A stretch of 64,000 nucleotides of DNA from Pseudomonas sp. TNT3 (GTDB lineage: Bacteria; Pseudomonadota; Gammaproteobacteria; Pseudomonadales; Pseudomonadaceae): NCBI RefSeq assembly GCF_010095445.2, contig NZ_WFGV02000003.1, forward strand, positions 1-64,000, read 5' to 3'. The position numbers and the translations under genes were made by a program. The first letter of the stretch is position 1, and every line of letters begins with the position of its first letter. Shown one piece after another: positions 38,827 to 48,716 of this stretch. The notes beneath the pieces are model-generated. The model did no database searches. It saw only the letters and a program-made list of their open reading frames with translations, and was not told the origin of the DNA.

Positions 38827-40268
38827 CAGGCGTCTCCTCCAAACACATCCACATGGCTGAACACACACGCGGGCGAAGCATGACCGACGCGGATGACCTG
38901 ATTCGGCTCGCCCTTGCCGCAGTTCGGTGTGCCCAGGACCTTGAAGGTGCTGGCATCGCCGACGGCGCTCAGGCTTTTCCAGAAGTGCGCGGAAATGGCC
39001 CGATAGTTGGGATTTTTCACCACGCCTTTGAGCTCGCCATTCTCGATCAACTGACCCCATTCACAGCCGAACTGGAACTTGTTGCGCGCATCGTCAATGG
39101 ACCACGAACGGTTGGTGCTCATCAGGATGCCGTGCTCAATGTTGCCGATCAGCTGCGCCAGCGGTTGATCACCGGGCTCGATATTGAGGTTGGCCATGCG
39201 ATCGATCGGTGGGCGGTTCCAGCCACAGGCACGGCTGTTGGCAACGCCGTCCATGTCGGCACGGAACTGCGAAAGGGCGCCGCCCAACGGACGCAGGAGC
39301 AGGCCTTCCTTGATCAGAAACTGCTTGCTGGCCGCCGTGCCATCGTCGTCATGACCGTAGCTGGCGAGCTGTTCGGGAATGTCCGGGTCGAACGTCACGT
39401 TGAGTAGCTTCGAGCCGTATTGCAGGTGGCCGAAGTCTTGCGCCTTGACGAAGCTGGTGCCGGCGTAATTGCGCTCATCGCCGAGGATGCGGTCCAGTTC
39501 CAGCGGGTGGCCGATGGACTCATGGATCTGCAGCATCATCTGGTCGGGCATCAACAGCAGGTCGCGCGGGCCTTGCGGGGTGTTCGGCGCGAGGAGCAAC
39601 TGCAGTGCCTGATCGGCGACTTGCGGGCCGGCGCCCACCAGTCCACAGCGGCTGATCACATCGGCGCCACCCTGCTGGCCAAAGTTTTCGCGGCCGAGGC
39701 TGCGTGTCTGGCTGTCATTGCCGTCGTAGGCGGTCACGTCCAGGCCCGGGTAGACAAAGCGCTGGGCCTGGCGCAATTCGGCGCCTGCGCTGTTGAGGTA
39801 GATCTGCTCGACGTGCGTAATGCCCAGGCTCACCTGCCAGTTCACCAGACGGTCGTCCTTGGGCACGGCCGCGGATTCGGCGCCGAGCAACTGGTAGCAG
39901 TCGCTCAGGGACGGGAAAGGCTGGTCGAGGTTCGGCGAAAAATAATCGGCTCGGTCGCTGGAAACGGCTTGTTCACGAAGGTCCAGCAGCGCGTGAGGCT
40001 TGAGGTGCCGTGCCTGTAGCTCGGCTCTTTCGAGCGCGGCTTGCAGGCCTTGTTGCGACAGGTCATTGGTCGCGGCATAGGCTTCGACGCCATTAACCCG
40101 GACCGTCAGCATCGCACCTTCATCACGGCTCAGGCTCGGAGGTTCGGCGACGTTCTTGCGCACCGACAGGTACTGGCCGGACTCGCGCACATAACGCAGC
40201 GAAAAGAATTCAGCGCCCGTGCGCAAGGCAGCAAAGCGCTGCTTGAGCTGGGGGTGGAAATCGAACAT
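38826..40268 (-). CDS. TldD-like zinc metalloprotease subunit
   Basis: 480 residues; AAGGAGG lies before ATG 40268. The zinc motif HESIGHPLELDR (HExxxH) is intact near residue 250, as in TldD active subunits. C-terminal NTNRSWSIDD and GTPNCGKGEPNQV match the barrel and third-ligand region. It should pair with the overlapping downstream TldE-like product. The natural substrate is unknown. The low-GC azl-like gene set lies upstream on the same strand but is 230 bp away. Confidence 0.85.
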   Translation of the reverse strand: MFDFHPQLKQRFAALRTGAEFFSLRYVRESGQYLSVRKNVAEPPSLSRDEGAMLTVRVNGVEAYAATNDLSQQGLQAALERAELQARHLKPHALLDLREQAVSSDRADYFSPNLDQPFPSLSDCYQLLGAESAAVPKDDRLVNWQVSLGITHVEQIYLNSAGAELRQAQRFVYPGLDVTAYDGNDSQTRSLGRENFGQQGGADVISRCGLVGAGPQVADQALQLLLAPNTPQGPRDLLLMPDQMMLQIHESIGHPLELDRILGDERNYAGTSFVKAQDFGHLQYGSKLLNVTFDPDIPEQLASYGHDDDGTAASKQFLIKEGLLLRPLGGALSQFRADMDGVANSRACGWNRPPIDRMANLNIEPGDQPLAQLIGNIEHGILMSTNRSWSIDDARNKFQFGCEWGQLIENGELKGVVKNPNYRAISAHFWKSLSAVGDASTFKVLGTPNCGKGEPNQVIRVGHASPACVFSHVDVFGGDA

Positions 40269-40440
40269 TCGGAAACCTCCTTGGTATGGAGTGGCGATGC
40301 AGCGGTGTTGCGAAGGGGGGTGAAACGTTTGCGTGGCGCTAGATTAGGCCTGTGCGGGGGGTAGGATCAAGCTTGGAGAGGTGTAGGAAGAATTACGTCG
40401 TAAAGAGGGCGCGTGGGACAAGATGGCTGATTATTGACGT

Positions 40441-40471
40441 TCGCGAACACTCAGTGGCGGCATGTTCGCGA
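40441..40471 (-). other. Hairpin between azlD-like and tldD-like genes
   Basis: TCGCGAACA (40441-40449) and TGTTCGCGA (40463-40471) are exact complements around 13 bases. There is no T-run, so termination is doubtful. It marks the boundary between low-GC and high-GC DNA. Confidence 0.4.
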
Positions 40472-40499
40472 TCATTTCCTCTGTCGGGGAAATCAGATT

Positions 40500-40844
40500 T
40501 CAAGGGTCCAGAACGATGAGCGCTACCAGATAAATCGATAAGCTTAAAAAAAACGAAGGCAGGATTTTCTTTGTTGTGGCGACCGCGATAAAAGTACCTA
40601 CGAGCAAGAACAGCTTCAGAGCATCTATAACTTGAAACTGCTCTATCAGTGTTAGTGCATCTCTCTTCCCGAACGCGGTGTCGTAAATAATAACCCCCAA
40701 CATGGCTTGCGCGCTGTAGCTGATGAATCGATAGAAGGAACCTTGGGTTTGCGTGAGTGCCGCGCTATTTTTAAAAGCGAAAGGCAGAGCACGAAATGCA
40801 AAGGCGGTAAGGGCGGAGAATGTAATAAGAAGCCCGATTGTCAT
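40500..40844 (-). CDS. AzlD-like small membrane protein
   Basis: 114 residues with four hydrophobic segments. LLITFSALTAFAFRALPFAF at the start is the AzlD-type pattern (AxTFxxRxLPF). It would pair with AzlC in export of branched-chain or other amino acids. Its ATG overlaps the AzlC stop by four bases (ATGA), indicating coupling. Low GC compared with neighbours. Confidence 0.78.
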   Translation of the reverse strand: MTIGLLITFSALTAFAFRALPFAFKNSAALTQTQGSFYRFISYSAQAMLGVIIYDTAFGKRDALTLIEQFQVIDALKLFLLVGTFIAVATTKKILPSFFLSLSIYLVALIVLDP

Positions 40845-41560
40845 GCAGGAACTCGTTTTTTGTAATTGTTTTCAATCAGTACGATCAATCCGCCGATTAT
40901 AAAAGGTGTGCATAACAAACTGTAATCCTTGAATAGGTAAACCAGCAGTGGAGCACCGATGAAGCCCATCCAATAACTTGATACTTCCGCATAATGAGGC
41001 CAATGCTTGCCGGCCAAGGCTGTGAACTGTAGCGGTAACAGGAGTGTCATGGCGGCAAAGATTAGCGGTGAGGCCAATCCTGCGCCGGCGATGAAACCAA
41101 TATAGGTGCAAATAACTGATACGCCAAATATTGGCAGGCCTAGGCCGATAAAATAAGTGAAAGGGTGGTCGGTTCGACGTTTGAATCGTGTGAGACATCC
41201 GGTGAATATCGACGGTGTGATAAAAACCAAAGAAGCCATTATTTTTAGGGATGAAGTCTTTCTTATATAGGGGGTAAGTGTGGCGGAGAGCAGCACGAAG
41301 CGAGCATTGAGTGCCACAATGATGGGAAGCAATATCCATCCATCGTTATAGTTTTGTATGAGTAGGAACTGCAGCGGTGTAGAAAATATTAGCAGGGTCG
41401 TTGCGAGGGCTTGCCCTAGGGACAATGATTGCGTAGCGCTGAGAATACCAATTGATAAGTAAAGAAAAATGAATGCGACGCCAAACGTGATCGCGTCTCG
41501 TGCCCCCTCCTTGAATACGTTACCAGCTGAAACTCGAACGGATGAGTCGGGAGTAGGCAT
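40841..41560 (-). CDS. AzlC-family amino-acid exporter subunit
   Basis: 239 residues with seven or so hydrophobic segments. FKEGARDAITFGVAFIFLYL and TPLQFLLIQ at the N-terminus, then ALNARFVLLSATLTPYI, match the AzlC/YgaZ family (LNARxxLxxxxLxP). These proteins with AzlD/YgaH export branched-chain amino acids. The ATG overlaps the stop of the upstream 90-residue gene (TAATG) and has no SD of its own, so translation is coupled. The whole three-gene unit is of low GC and may be acquired. Confidence 0.8.
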   Translation of the reverse strand: MPTPDSSVRVSAGNVFKEGARDAITFGVAFIFLYLSIGILSATQSLSLGQALATTLLIFSTPLQFLLIQNYNDGWILLPIIVALNARFVLLSATLTPYIRKTSSLKIMASLVFITPSIFTGCLTRFKRRTDHPFTYFIGLGLPIFGVSVICTYIGFIAGAGLASPLIFAAMTLLLPLQFTALAGKHWPHYAEVSSYWMGFIGAPLLVYLFKDYSLLCTPFIIGGLIVLIENNYKKRVPA

Positions 41561-41832
41561 TAACAGGCCTCCCGCGTATAAGCTGTCTCATCCAGCGAGT
41601 AGTATTGCTTTCGAGGGCCTTTGCTTCGGAACAACAGTCGAGGAGTAGTGGTGAACGTCGAGTTGTTCGCTTGCTGGCGGGTGTGTGTGCCTTGGTTGTT
41701 ATTTTTTTTCCACCAAGACCCAATGGCGCCACTTAAATAGCCGAAGTCCAGTGTAATTGCTTTTTCGTTGGATATTGTTTTTCGAAAGAAACTTATATCG
41801 GTATCGGAGCAGTGAAAAGCAATATTTTTCAT
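41560..41832 (-). CDS. 90-residue orphan protein coupled to azlC-like gene
   Basis: Not recognised. It starts MKNIAFHCSDTDISFFRKTI, is basic and Asn/Thr-rich in the middle (WWKKNNNQGTHTRQQANNST) and ends SLDETAYTREAC with a C-terminal Cys. No signal peptide or membrane segment. The stop overlaps the azlC-like start (TAATG), evidence that it is translated. No SD precedes ATG 41832, so the true start may differ. It could be a regulator of the exporter or a substrate peptide; neither is shown. Confidence 0.5.
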   Translation of the reverse strand: MKNIAFHCSDTDISFFRKTISNEKAITLDFGYLSGAIGSWWKKNNNQGTHTRQQANNSTFTTTPRLLFRSKGPRKQYYSLDETAYTREAC

Positions 41833-41990
41833 AAAACTGTTTGGTGTCTGACTAAAGCGGGAGCGGATAATAGAAGAAGTTTTTTGTTGTGTGTAAATAC
41901 AAGTGTTACTAGTTTTGTGAAGAGTTGATAAAAGGTTTTTAGTTGCTTGATATGAAGATTGTGGTTTGCTGCGCCAGCTTGTGCTAGACG

Positions 41991-42028
41991 AAAAAAAACC
42001 GCCAGCCTATGGAGGTTGACGGTTTTTC
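41991..42028 (-). terminator. Rho-independent terminator of betA
   Basis: The minus strand reads AAAAACCGTCAACCTCC, a short loop, then GGCTGGCGGTTTTTTTT. Stem with T-run about 20 bases after the betA stop. The A-run makes it bidirectional. Confidence 0.88.
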
Positions 42029-42048
42029 TGAGACAACGGCGCTAACTA

Positions 42049-43752
42049 TTACTGAGCAGTAAGGCTCACATCCCGCATCGGCTTGCCACGCACCGGTGCA
42101 TCACCGGCCACATAGTAATCAGCCGTGCTGCGCGGCAGAGGCTGGCGGCCGCGGATCTTGTCGGCGATTTTCTCGGCGATCATGATCGTTGGCGCATTCA
42201 GGTTGCCGGTGGTGATGATCGGCATGATCGAAGCATCGACCACACGCAGGGCTTGCATGCCATGCACACGACCTTCGCCATCGACCACGGCCATTTCGTC
42301 GGTGCCCATCTTGCACGAGCAGGACGGGTGGAACGCGGTTTCGGCGTGTTCGCGGATGAACTTGTCCAGCTGCTCATCGGATTGCACGTCGATGCCCGGG
42401 CTGATTTCCCGGCCACGGAAAGCATCCAGCGCCGGCTGCTGCATGATTTCGCGGGTCAGGCGGATGCCGTCGCGGAATTCCTGCCAGTCCTGTTCGGTGG
42501 CCATGTAGTTGAACAGGATGCTCGGGTACTCGCGCGGATCCTTGGACTTGGCCTGGATGCGACCACGGCTCGGCGAACGCATGGAACCCATGTGCGCCTG
42601 AAAACCGTGCTCTTTCACACCGTTGCTGCCGTTGTAGTTAATGGCAACCGGCAGGAAGTGGTACTGGATGTTCGGCCAATCGAAATCTTCGCGAGTACGG
42701 ATGAAACCGCCCGCTTCAAACTGATTACTCGCGCCGATGCCGGTGCCGTTGAACAGCCACTCGGCGCCAATGGCTGGCTGGTTGTACCAGAGCAGCGACG
42801 GGTACAGCGAGACCGGTTGGGTGCACGCGTATTGCAGGTACAGCTCAAGGTGATCCTGCAGGTTTTCACCGACGCCTGGCAGGTCGTGGACCACCGGGAT
42901 GTCGAGCTTGTTCAGCAGTTCGGCCGGGCCGACGCCGGAGCGTTGCAGAATCTGCGGCGAGGCGATGGCGCCGGAGCACAGCAGCACTTCCTTGCGAGCG
43001 CGGGCTTCAATGCGCTCTTCAGCCGCGCCGATCAGGTAACGCACACCCACTGCACGTTTGCCTTCAAACAGGATCTTGTCGGTCAGGGCGTGGGTGACGA
43101 TGGTCAGGGTCGAGCGCTTTTTGGCCGTGTCCAGGTAACCGCGAGCGGTGCTGGCGCGACGACCGTTCGGCGTCACGGTACGGTCCATCGGGCCGAAACC
43201 TTCCTGCTGATAACCGTTGAGGTCTTCGGTGCGCGGGTAACCGGCTTGCACGCCTGCTTCAACCATCGCATGGAACAACGGGTTGTTGCCCGCTTTCGGC
43301 GTGGTCACGCTGACCGGACCGTCGCCACCGTGGTAGTCGTTCGGACCGATGTCGCGGGTTTCGGCCTTGCGGAAATACGGCAGGCAGTTCAGGTAGTCCC
43401 AGTCTTCAAGACCTGGCAGTTTGGCCCAGTTGTCGTAGTCCATCGCGTTGCCGCGGATGTAGCACATGCCGTTGATCAGCGAAGAACCACCCAGGCCCTT
43501 GCCGCGACCGCATTCCATCCGGCGGCCGTCCATGTGTGGCTCTGGATCGGTTTCGTAGGCCCAGTTGTAGCGACGGCCTTGCAGCGGAAACGCCAAGGCG
43601 GCGGGCATTTGCGTGCGGAAGTCCAGACGGTAATCCGGCCCGCCTGCTTCGAGCAGCAGGACGGTGACGCCTTCGTCTTCAGTCAGACGGGTCGCCAGGG
43701 TATTACCGGCCGAGCCGGCACCGATGATGATGTAATCGAATTCTTGGGACAT
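42049..43752 (-). CDS. betA: Choline dehydrogenase
   Basis: 567 residues from ATG 43752 ([20 protein letters not shown]); the open frame further upstream is not needed. GMC flavoprotein oxidising choline to betaine aldehyde at the membrane. Landmarks are [13 protein letters not shown] (FAD), [35 protein letters not shown] and the active-site region [20 protein letters not shown]. It follows betB by 212 bp containing a REP palindrome, in the order betI-betB-betA usual for Pseudomonas. Confidence 0.97.
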   Translation of the reverse strand: MSQEFDYIIIGAGSAGNTLATRLTEDEGVTVLLLEAGGPDYRLDFRTQMPAALAFPLQGRRYNWAYETDPEPHMDGRRMECGRGKGLGGSSLINGMCYIRGNAMDYDNWAKLPGLEDWDYLNCLPYFRKAETRDIGPNDYHGGDGPVSVTTPKAGNNPLFHAMVEAGVQAGYPRTEDLNGYQQEGFGPMDRTVTPNGRRASTARGYLDTAKKRSTLTIVTHALTDKILFEGKRAVGVRYLIGAAEERIEARARKEVLLCSGAIASPQILQRSGVGPAELLNKLDIPVVHDLPGVGENLQDHLELYLQYACTQPVSLYPSLLWYNQPAIGAEWLFNGTGIGASNQFEAGGFIRTREDFDWPNIQYHFLPVAINYNGSNGVKEHGFQAHMGSMRSPSRGRIQAKSKDPREYPSILFNYMATEQDWQEFRDGIRLTREIMQQPALDAFRGREISPGIDVQSDEQLDKFIREHAETAFHPSCSCKMGTDEMAVVDGEGRVHGMQALRVVDASIMPIITTGNLNAPTIMIAEKIADKIRGRQPLPRSTADYYVAGDAPVRGKPMRDVSLTAQ

Positions 43753-43808
43753 TGAATGCACCCTCTTTGAAGTTGGTTCAGGTCGCGGTGACCGAGCTGC
43801 CACCTACT

Positions 43809-43941
43809 TGTGGCGAGGGAGCTTGCTCCCGCTCGGCTGCACAGCAGTCGCAAAATCAGCGACCGTGTTCTGACTGAAGGGATGCGGTGCCTGGAGTGGG
43901 GCTGCTTCGCAGCCCAGCGGGAGCAAGCTCCCTCGCCACAA
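43809..43941. repeat. REP-like long inverted repeat (GTGGCGAGGGAGC family)
   Basis: TTGTGGCGAGGGAGCTTGCT and AGCAAGCTCCCTCGCCACA form the arms. It lies between betB and betA, inside the operon. Confidence 0.82.
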
Positions 43942-43964
43942 TGGCCGCTCCGCACCGCGTCAGA

Positions 43965-45437
43965 TCAGAACACCGAGGCGTAATCGCCCAGTTCGACCTG
44001 TACCGATTTGATGCGTGTGAAGTTGTTCAGCGAGCTGATGCCGTTTTCACGGCCCACGCCCGACTGTTTGTAGCCACCGACCGGCATCTTGGCGTCGGAC
44101 TCGCCCCAGGCGTTGATCCAGCAGATACCGGCTTCCAGTTGATGAATCACGCGGTGGGCGCGGTTCAGGTCCTTGGTGACGATACCGGCAGCCAGGCCGA
44201 AATCAGTGTCGTTGGCACGACGGATCACTTCGTCTTCGGTGTCGTAGGTCAGGATCGCCATGACCGGGCCGAAGATTTCTTCGCGAACGATGGTCATCTC
44301 GTCGGTGCAGTCGGTGAACACGGTCGGTGCCACAAATGCGCCTTTGGCCAGGTCGCCTTCGGTCAGACGGCTGCCGCCGCACAGGACGCGAGCGCCTTCT
44401 TCCTTACCTTTGGCGATGTAACCCAGCACGCTTTCCATGTGGGCAAAGCTGACCAGCGGGCCGAAGTTGGTGTTCTCGTCTTCCGGGTTGCCGATGCGGA
44501 TGCGCGCTACGCGCTCAGCGATCTTGGCTTCGAAGGCCGCTTTCAGGTGAGTCGGTACGAACACGCGAGTGCCGTTGGTGCAGACCTGACCGGAGCTGTA
44601 GAAGTTGGCCATCATGGCCGTGTCGGCGGCGCGATCGAGGTCGGCGTCGTCGAAAATGATCAGCGGGGATTTGCCGCCCAGTTCCATGGTCACGTCTTTC
44701 AACGACGAGCTGGAAGCGCTGGCCATGACCTTTTTGCCGGTGTCGGTGCCGCCGGTGAAGGAGATCTTTTCGATGCGTGGGTGTTCGGTCAGCCAGGTGC
44801 CGACTTCACGGCCGCTGCCGGTCAGTACGTTGAACACGCCAGCCGGAACGCCGGCTTCGGTGTAGATCTCGGCCAGTTTCAGCGTGGTCAGGGAAGTGAC
44901 TTCACTTGGCTTGAAGATCATTGCGTTACCGGCTGCCAGGGCTGGCGCGGATTTCCACAAGGCGATCTGGATCGGGTAGTTCCACGCGCCGATACCGGCC
45001 ACAACGCCCAGCGGCTCGCGACGGGTATAAACGAAAGAAGTGGTGCGCAGCGGAATCTGCTCGCCTTCGATGGCCGGAACCAGGCCCGCGTAGTACTCCA
45101 GCACGTCAGCGCCGGTGACGATGTCGACGTACTTGGTTTCGGAGAACGACTTGCCGGTGTCCAGGGTTTCCAGGGCGGCCAGTTCATCGTTGCGCTCGCG
45201 CAGGATGTCCACGGCACGACGCAGGATGCGCGAACGCTCCATGGCGGTCATCGCGGCCCAGATTTTCTGGCCCTTTTCGGCGCTGACCACGGCGCGTTCA
45301 ACGTCTTCCTTGGTCGCACGCTGGACGTTTGCGAGGACTTCACCGTTAGCCGGGTTGATGGCTTCGAATGTAGCGTCGCTGCTGGCGTCACTGTAGCCGC
45401 CATCAATGTAAAGTTTTTGCAGTTCGAAACGGGCCAT
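43965..45437 (-). CDS. betB: Betaine aldehyde dehydrogenase
   Basis: 490 residues; GAGGA before ATG 45437. NAD(P)+-dependent ALDH turning betaine aldehyde into glycine betaine. Landmarks are [33 protein letters not shown], the catalytic Glu in [10 protein letters not shown], the nucleophile in [13 protein letters not shown], and [13 protein letters not shown]. Starts 110 bp after betI. Confidence 0.97.
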   Translation of the reverse strand: MARFELQKLYIDGGYSDASSDATFEAINPANGEVLANVQRATKEDVERAVVSAEKGQKIWAAMTAMERSRILRRAVDILRERNDELAALETLDTGKSFSETKYVDIVTGADVLEYYAGLVPAIEGEQIPLRTTSFVYTRREPLGVVAGIGAWNYPIQIALWKSAPALAAGNAMIFKPSEVTSLTTLKLAEIYTEAGVPAGVFNVLTGSGREVGTWLTEHPRIEKISFTGGTDTGKKVMASASSSSLKDVTMELGGKSPLIIFDDADLDRAADTAMMANFYSSGQVCTNGTRVFVPTHLKAAFEAKIAERVARIRIGNPEDENTNFGPLVSFAHMESVLGYIAKGKEEGARVLCGGSRLTEGDLAKGAFVAPTVFTDCTDEMTIVREEIFGPVMAILTYDTEDEVIRRANDTDFGLAAGIVTKDLNRAHRVIHQLEAGICWINAWGESDAKMPVGGYKQSGVGRENGISSLNNFTRIKSVQVELGDYASVF

Positions 45438-45547
45438 AAAGTCCTCGCAAGAGCATCAGTAGGTTGGCGGTAACCACCGCGGTGATGCCATATGGTTGTG
45501 GCAACACCGATCGGTAGCAGTTCAGGGGTTGAGCGTTTATGTGTGCT

Positions 45548-46141
45548 CTAACTCACCTGCTTGGCCAATTGGATATCCATGTATTCGTAAGCGATCTGTT
45601 GCGCCTGCTCAGTGTCGAAAGCATCTCCCGACAGTGCGCCGCGCAACCACAAGCCATCAATGAGGGCTGCCAGGCCCCGAGCTGCACTGCGCGCGTCGTT
45701 GAGCGGCAATACACGGCGGAACTGGCAGCACAGGTTGGAATACAGGCGGTGATCGTTAATCCGCTGCAACCTGTGCAAAGACGGCTGGTGCATGCTGGTG
45801 GCCCAAAAGGCCAGCCAGGTTTTCATTGCCGGGCCATTGACCTGGCTGGCGTCGAAGTTGCCTTCGATGATCACCTGCAGATGCGCCCGCGGGCTTTCAT
45901 CTGTCAGCGCCAGGCGGCGCGCGGTGACGTTCTCGCTAAGGACGCTCATCAGATACCGCATCGTGGCGGCGATCAGGCCATTCTTGTCCTGAAAATAGTG
46001 ACTGATGATGCCGTTCGAGACACCGGCCAAACGGGCGATCAGCGCAATGCTGGCGTCCCCCATTCCAACCTGATCGACGGCCAGCAATGTGGCTTCGATC
46101 AACTGCTGACGGCGGATGGGTTGCATACCGACCTTGGGCAT
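45548..46141 (-). CDS. betI: Choline-responsive repressor BetI
   Basis: 197 residues from ATG 46141 ([20 protein letters not shown]), nine bases after AGGAG. TetR family: helix-turn-helix [20 protein letters not shown] in the first 60 residues, then a ligand-binding domain. BetI represses the bet genes and is relieved by choline. A perfect 20-bp palindrome 70 bp upstream, between betI and betT, is the expected operator. First gene of betI-betB-betA. Confidence 0.95.
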   Translation of the reverse strand: MPKVGMQPIRRQQLIEATLLAVDQVGMGDASIALIARLAGVSNGIISHYFQDKNGLIAATMRYLMSVLSENVTARRLALTDESPRAHLQVIIEGNFDASQVNGPAMKTWLAFWATSMHQPSLHRLQRINDHRLYSNLCCQFRRVLPLNDARSAARGLAALIDGLWLRGALSGDAFDTEQAQQIAYEYMDIQLAKQVS

Positions 46142-46211
46142 CTTGCACATCTCCTTAGGCCTTCCGGCAGACGTCGAACGTCTATCGGATTGAGGGCCAG
46201 TCTATTTTGTT

Positions 46212-46231
46212 TTGATTGAACGTTCAATCAA
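46212..46231. promoter_or_regulatory. BetI operator palindrome
   Basis: TTGATTGAACGTTCAATCAA is a perfect 20-bp palindrome in the divergent betI-betT interval, with the TGAACGTTCA core expected of BetI sites. Control of both directions is likely. Confidence 0.85.
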
Positions 46232-46463
46232 CAAAGAATAAGCTCTGCGACAAATCGTCGCTATTTACAGATTTTTCCTACGTGTGAATGGCGATAAACC
46301 GACATCCAAAACCGCTCGAAACCTATACGCCACGGTGCTTCTGGGCTTTCGGGCATTTTCGGGGTGTCTTTATATCACCCGCCGGTCGGCTGCCAACTAA
46401 CCGATTGGTCGGGTATCGCGTTGCCTTGTGTCCTTCTCTCGCACTGCCCGGAGCTTCTGTGCC

Positions 46464-48461
46464 ATGAGTTCTGCCTCTCTAATAAAGACCCCACCCGAGA
46501 AGGTGACGGTCAACGGTTGGGTGTTCTACACCTCTACCGCGCTGGTTCTGCTGTTGACCGCCATTCTGATCATCGCCCCGCAAGAGGCGGGCAGGGTGCT
46601 CGGTATTGCTCAAGCCTGGTTGTCCCGCAGCTTCGGCTGGTACTACATGGTGGTGATTGCTGCCTATCTGGTATTTGTCGTCGGCCTGGCGTTTTCGTCT
46701 TATGGAAAACTCAAGCTGGGCAGCAAGGACGACACGCCGGACTTCAGCTACGGTGCCTGGGCGGGGATGCTGTTCTCGTCGGGTATCGGCATTTCGCTGC
46801 TGTACTTCGGCGCTTCCGAGCCGCTGGATCACTACTTCAACCCGCCGGAAGGCGTGGCCGCCAGCAACATGGCCGCTCGTCAGGCCGTTCAGCTGACATT
46901 CCTGCACTGGGGCCTGCATGGCTGGGCAATCTATGCGCTGGTCGGTCTGGCCGTTGCTTACTTTGCCTACCGTCACAACCAGCCGCTGGCGTTGCGTTCG
47001 GCGCTGTATCCGCTGGTCGGCGAGCGTTGGGTCAAAGGCGCGGCCGGCCATGCGGTAGACGGGTTTGGCATGTTCGTGACCCTGTTGGGCCTGGTGACGA
47101 ACCTGGGGATTGGTTCGCTGCAAGTGTCCTCCGGGCTGGAAAACCTGTTCGGCATGGAACACAGCAACACCAACCTGCTGATCGTGATCATCGTGATGAG
47201 CACCGTGGCGACCATCGCCGCGGTGTCCGGTGTGGAAAACGGCATTCGCCGTCTGTCCAACCTGAACATCGTGCTGTTCAGCGGCCTGTTGATCTTCGTC
47301 CTGCTGTTCGGCCCGACCCTGCACCTGCTCAACGGCTTTGTGCAGAACGTTGGTGATTACCTCAACGGTATCGTGCTGAAAACCTTCGACCTGTATGTGT
47401 ATGAGGGCAGTGCCGAGAAAACCGAACGCTGGATGGGCCTGTGGACCCTGTTCTACTGGGCCTGGTGGATTTCCTGGGCGCCATTTGTAGGCATGTTCAT
47501 CGCGCGTATTTCCCGTGGTCGTACGGTGCGCGAACTGGTGGCCGGCGTGCTGCTGATTCCACTGGGCTTCACCCTGGCGTGGCTGTCGATCTTCGGTAAC
47601 TCGGCGCTGGACCTGGTGATGAACCATGGGGCGGTGGAGCTCGGGAAGACGGCGCTGGAACAGCCGTCCATGGCGATCTACCAGTTGCTTGAGCATTACC
47701 CTGCTTCGAAAGTGGTGATCGGCGTGTCGATCTTCGTGGGTTTCGTCTTGTTCCTGACCCCGGCGGATTCCGGCGCGGTGATGATGGCGAACCTTTCGTG
47801 CAAGGGCGGCAATGTCGATGAAGATGCGCCGCACTGGCTGCGGATTTTCTGGTCGGCGGTGATCACCCTGGTGACCATCGGCCTGCTGTTCGCCGGTAAC
47901 TTCGAAGCCATGCAAACCATGGTGGTGCTGGCCGGTCTGCCGTTCTCGGTGGTGCTGGTGTTCTTCATGTTCGGCTTGCACAAGGCCATGCGCCAGGACG
48001 TGCAGATCGAACAGGAGCAGGCGGAGCTTGCCGCGCGTGGTCGACGTGGGTTCAGCGAGCGTCTGACGCAGCTGGATTTGCAGCCGAACCAGTCGATCGT
48101 GCAGCGTTTCATGGACAAACAAGTCACCCCGGCGCTGGAAGAGGCCGCTGCGCAGATGCGCGCGCAAGGTCTGGAAGTTCAGACGCTGGTGGGCAAGTCC
48201 AAACGCTGCATGGGCCTGCGGATCGAGATGGAAGAGGGCAACCCTTTTGTCTACGAAGTGAGCCTGGATGGTTACCTGGCGACGCCGACCGAATCGGCTC
48301 AGTCCGATGAGACCCGCCAGCGTTACTACCGCGCCGAGGTGTACCTGCACAACGGCAGCCAGGACTATGACTTGATGGGCTTCACCCACGAACAGATCAC
48401 CCGTGACGTGCTCGATCAGTTTGAAAGCCATCGGCAGCTCCTTGGCCGGGTGTATAGCTGA
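46464..48461 (+). CDS. betT: BCCT-family choline transporter
   Basis: 665 residues from ATG 46464 (MSSASLIKTPPEKVTVNGWV). Twelve hydrophobic helices, then a soluble C-terminal domain of about 150 residues (from roughly 510) as in osmosensing BetT. Motifs: GMLFSSGIGISLLYFGASEP and the BCCT signature WAWWISWAPFVGMFIARISR. Proton- or sodium-coupled choline uptake. It is divergent from betIBA and shares its palindromic control region. BetT1 or BetT3 assignment cannot be settled here. Confidence 0.95.
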   Translation: MSSASLIKTPPEKVTVNGWVFYTSTALVLLLTAILIIAPQEAGRVLGIAQAWLSRSFGWYYMVVIAAYLVFVVGLAFSSYGKLKLGSKDDTPDFSYGAWAGMLFSSGIGISLLYFGASEPLDHYFNPPEGVAASNMAARQAVQLTFLHWGLHGWAIYALVGLAVAYFAYRHNQPLALRSALYPLVGERWVKGAAGHAVDGFGMFVTLLGLVTNLGIGSLQVSSGLENLFGMEHSNTNLLIVIIVMSTVATIAAVSGVENGIRRLSNLNIVLFSGLLIFVLLFGPTLHLLNGFVQNVGDYLNGIVLKTFDLYVYEGSAEKTERWMGLWTLFYWAWWISWAPFVGMFIARISRGRTVRELVAGVLLIPLGFTLAWLSIFGNSALDLVMNHGAVELGKTALEQPSMAIYQLLEHYPASKVVIGVSIFVGFVLFLTPADSGAVMMANLSCKGGNVDEDAPHWLRIFWSAVITLVTIGLLFAGNFEAMQTMVVLAGLPFSVVLVFFMFGLHKAMRQDVQIEQEQAELAARGRRGFSERLTQLDLQPNQSIVQRFMDKQVTPALEEAAAQMRAQGLEVQTLVGKSKRCMGLRIEMEEGNPFVYEVSLDGYLATPTESAQSDETRQRYYRAEVYLHNGSQDYDLMGFTHEQITRDVLDQFESHRQLLGRVYS

Positions 48462-48504
48462 GACTTGAGGTAATGCGGTGCAAGCAGCTGCACCGCAGAT
48501 CCAT

Positions 48505-48637
48505 TGTGGCGAGGGAGTTTACTCCCGCTCGGCTGCGCAGCAGTCGTACACCCGGATAATGCGGTGTTTGTGAACCATTGCGGTGCCCGGTTTTGGGGCT
48601 GCTTCGCAACCCAGCGGGAGTAAACTCCCTCGCCACA
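48505..48637. repeat. REP-like long inverted repeat (GTGGCGAGGGAGT family)
   Basis: TGTGGCGAGGGAGTTTACTC and GAGTAAACTCCCTCGCCACA are exact complements at the ends; the inner CGGCTGCGCAGCAG/CTGCTTCGCAACC pairing is partial. Between convergent betT and cbcV. Confidence 0.85.
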
Positions 48638-48670
48638 GTAGTCCGCGTTTACAGCTCAATATCTGCACTA

Positions 48671-48705
48671 ACAAAAACGCCGCGATCCTCTCGCGGCGTT
48701 TTTGT
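48671..48705. terminator. Bidirectional terminator between betT and cbcV
   Basis: ACAAAAACGCCGCGA, loop TCCTC, TCGCGGCGTTTTTGT: a perfect 15-bp stem with A- and T-runs, 12 bp after the cbcV stop on the minus strand. Confidence 0.93.
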
Positions 48706-48716
48706 GTCCGGGGTCC

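Noticed and set aside
46479..48431. A 650-codon minus-strand open frame
   Set aside because: Exact antisense of betT, His/Gln-rich composition typical of shadow frames.
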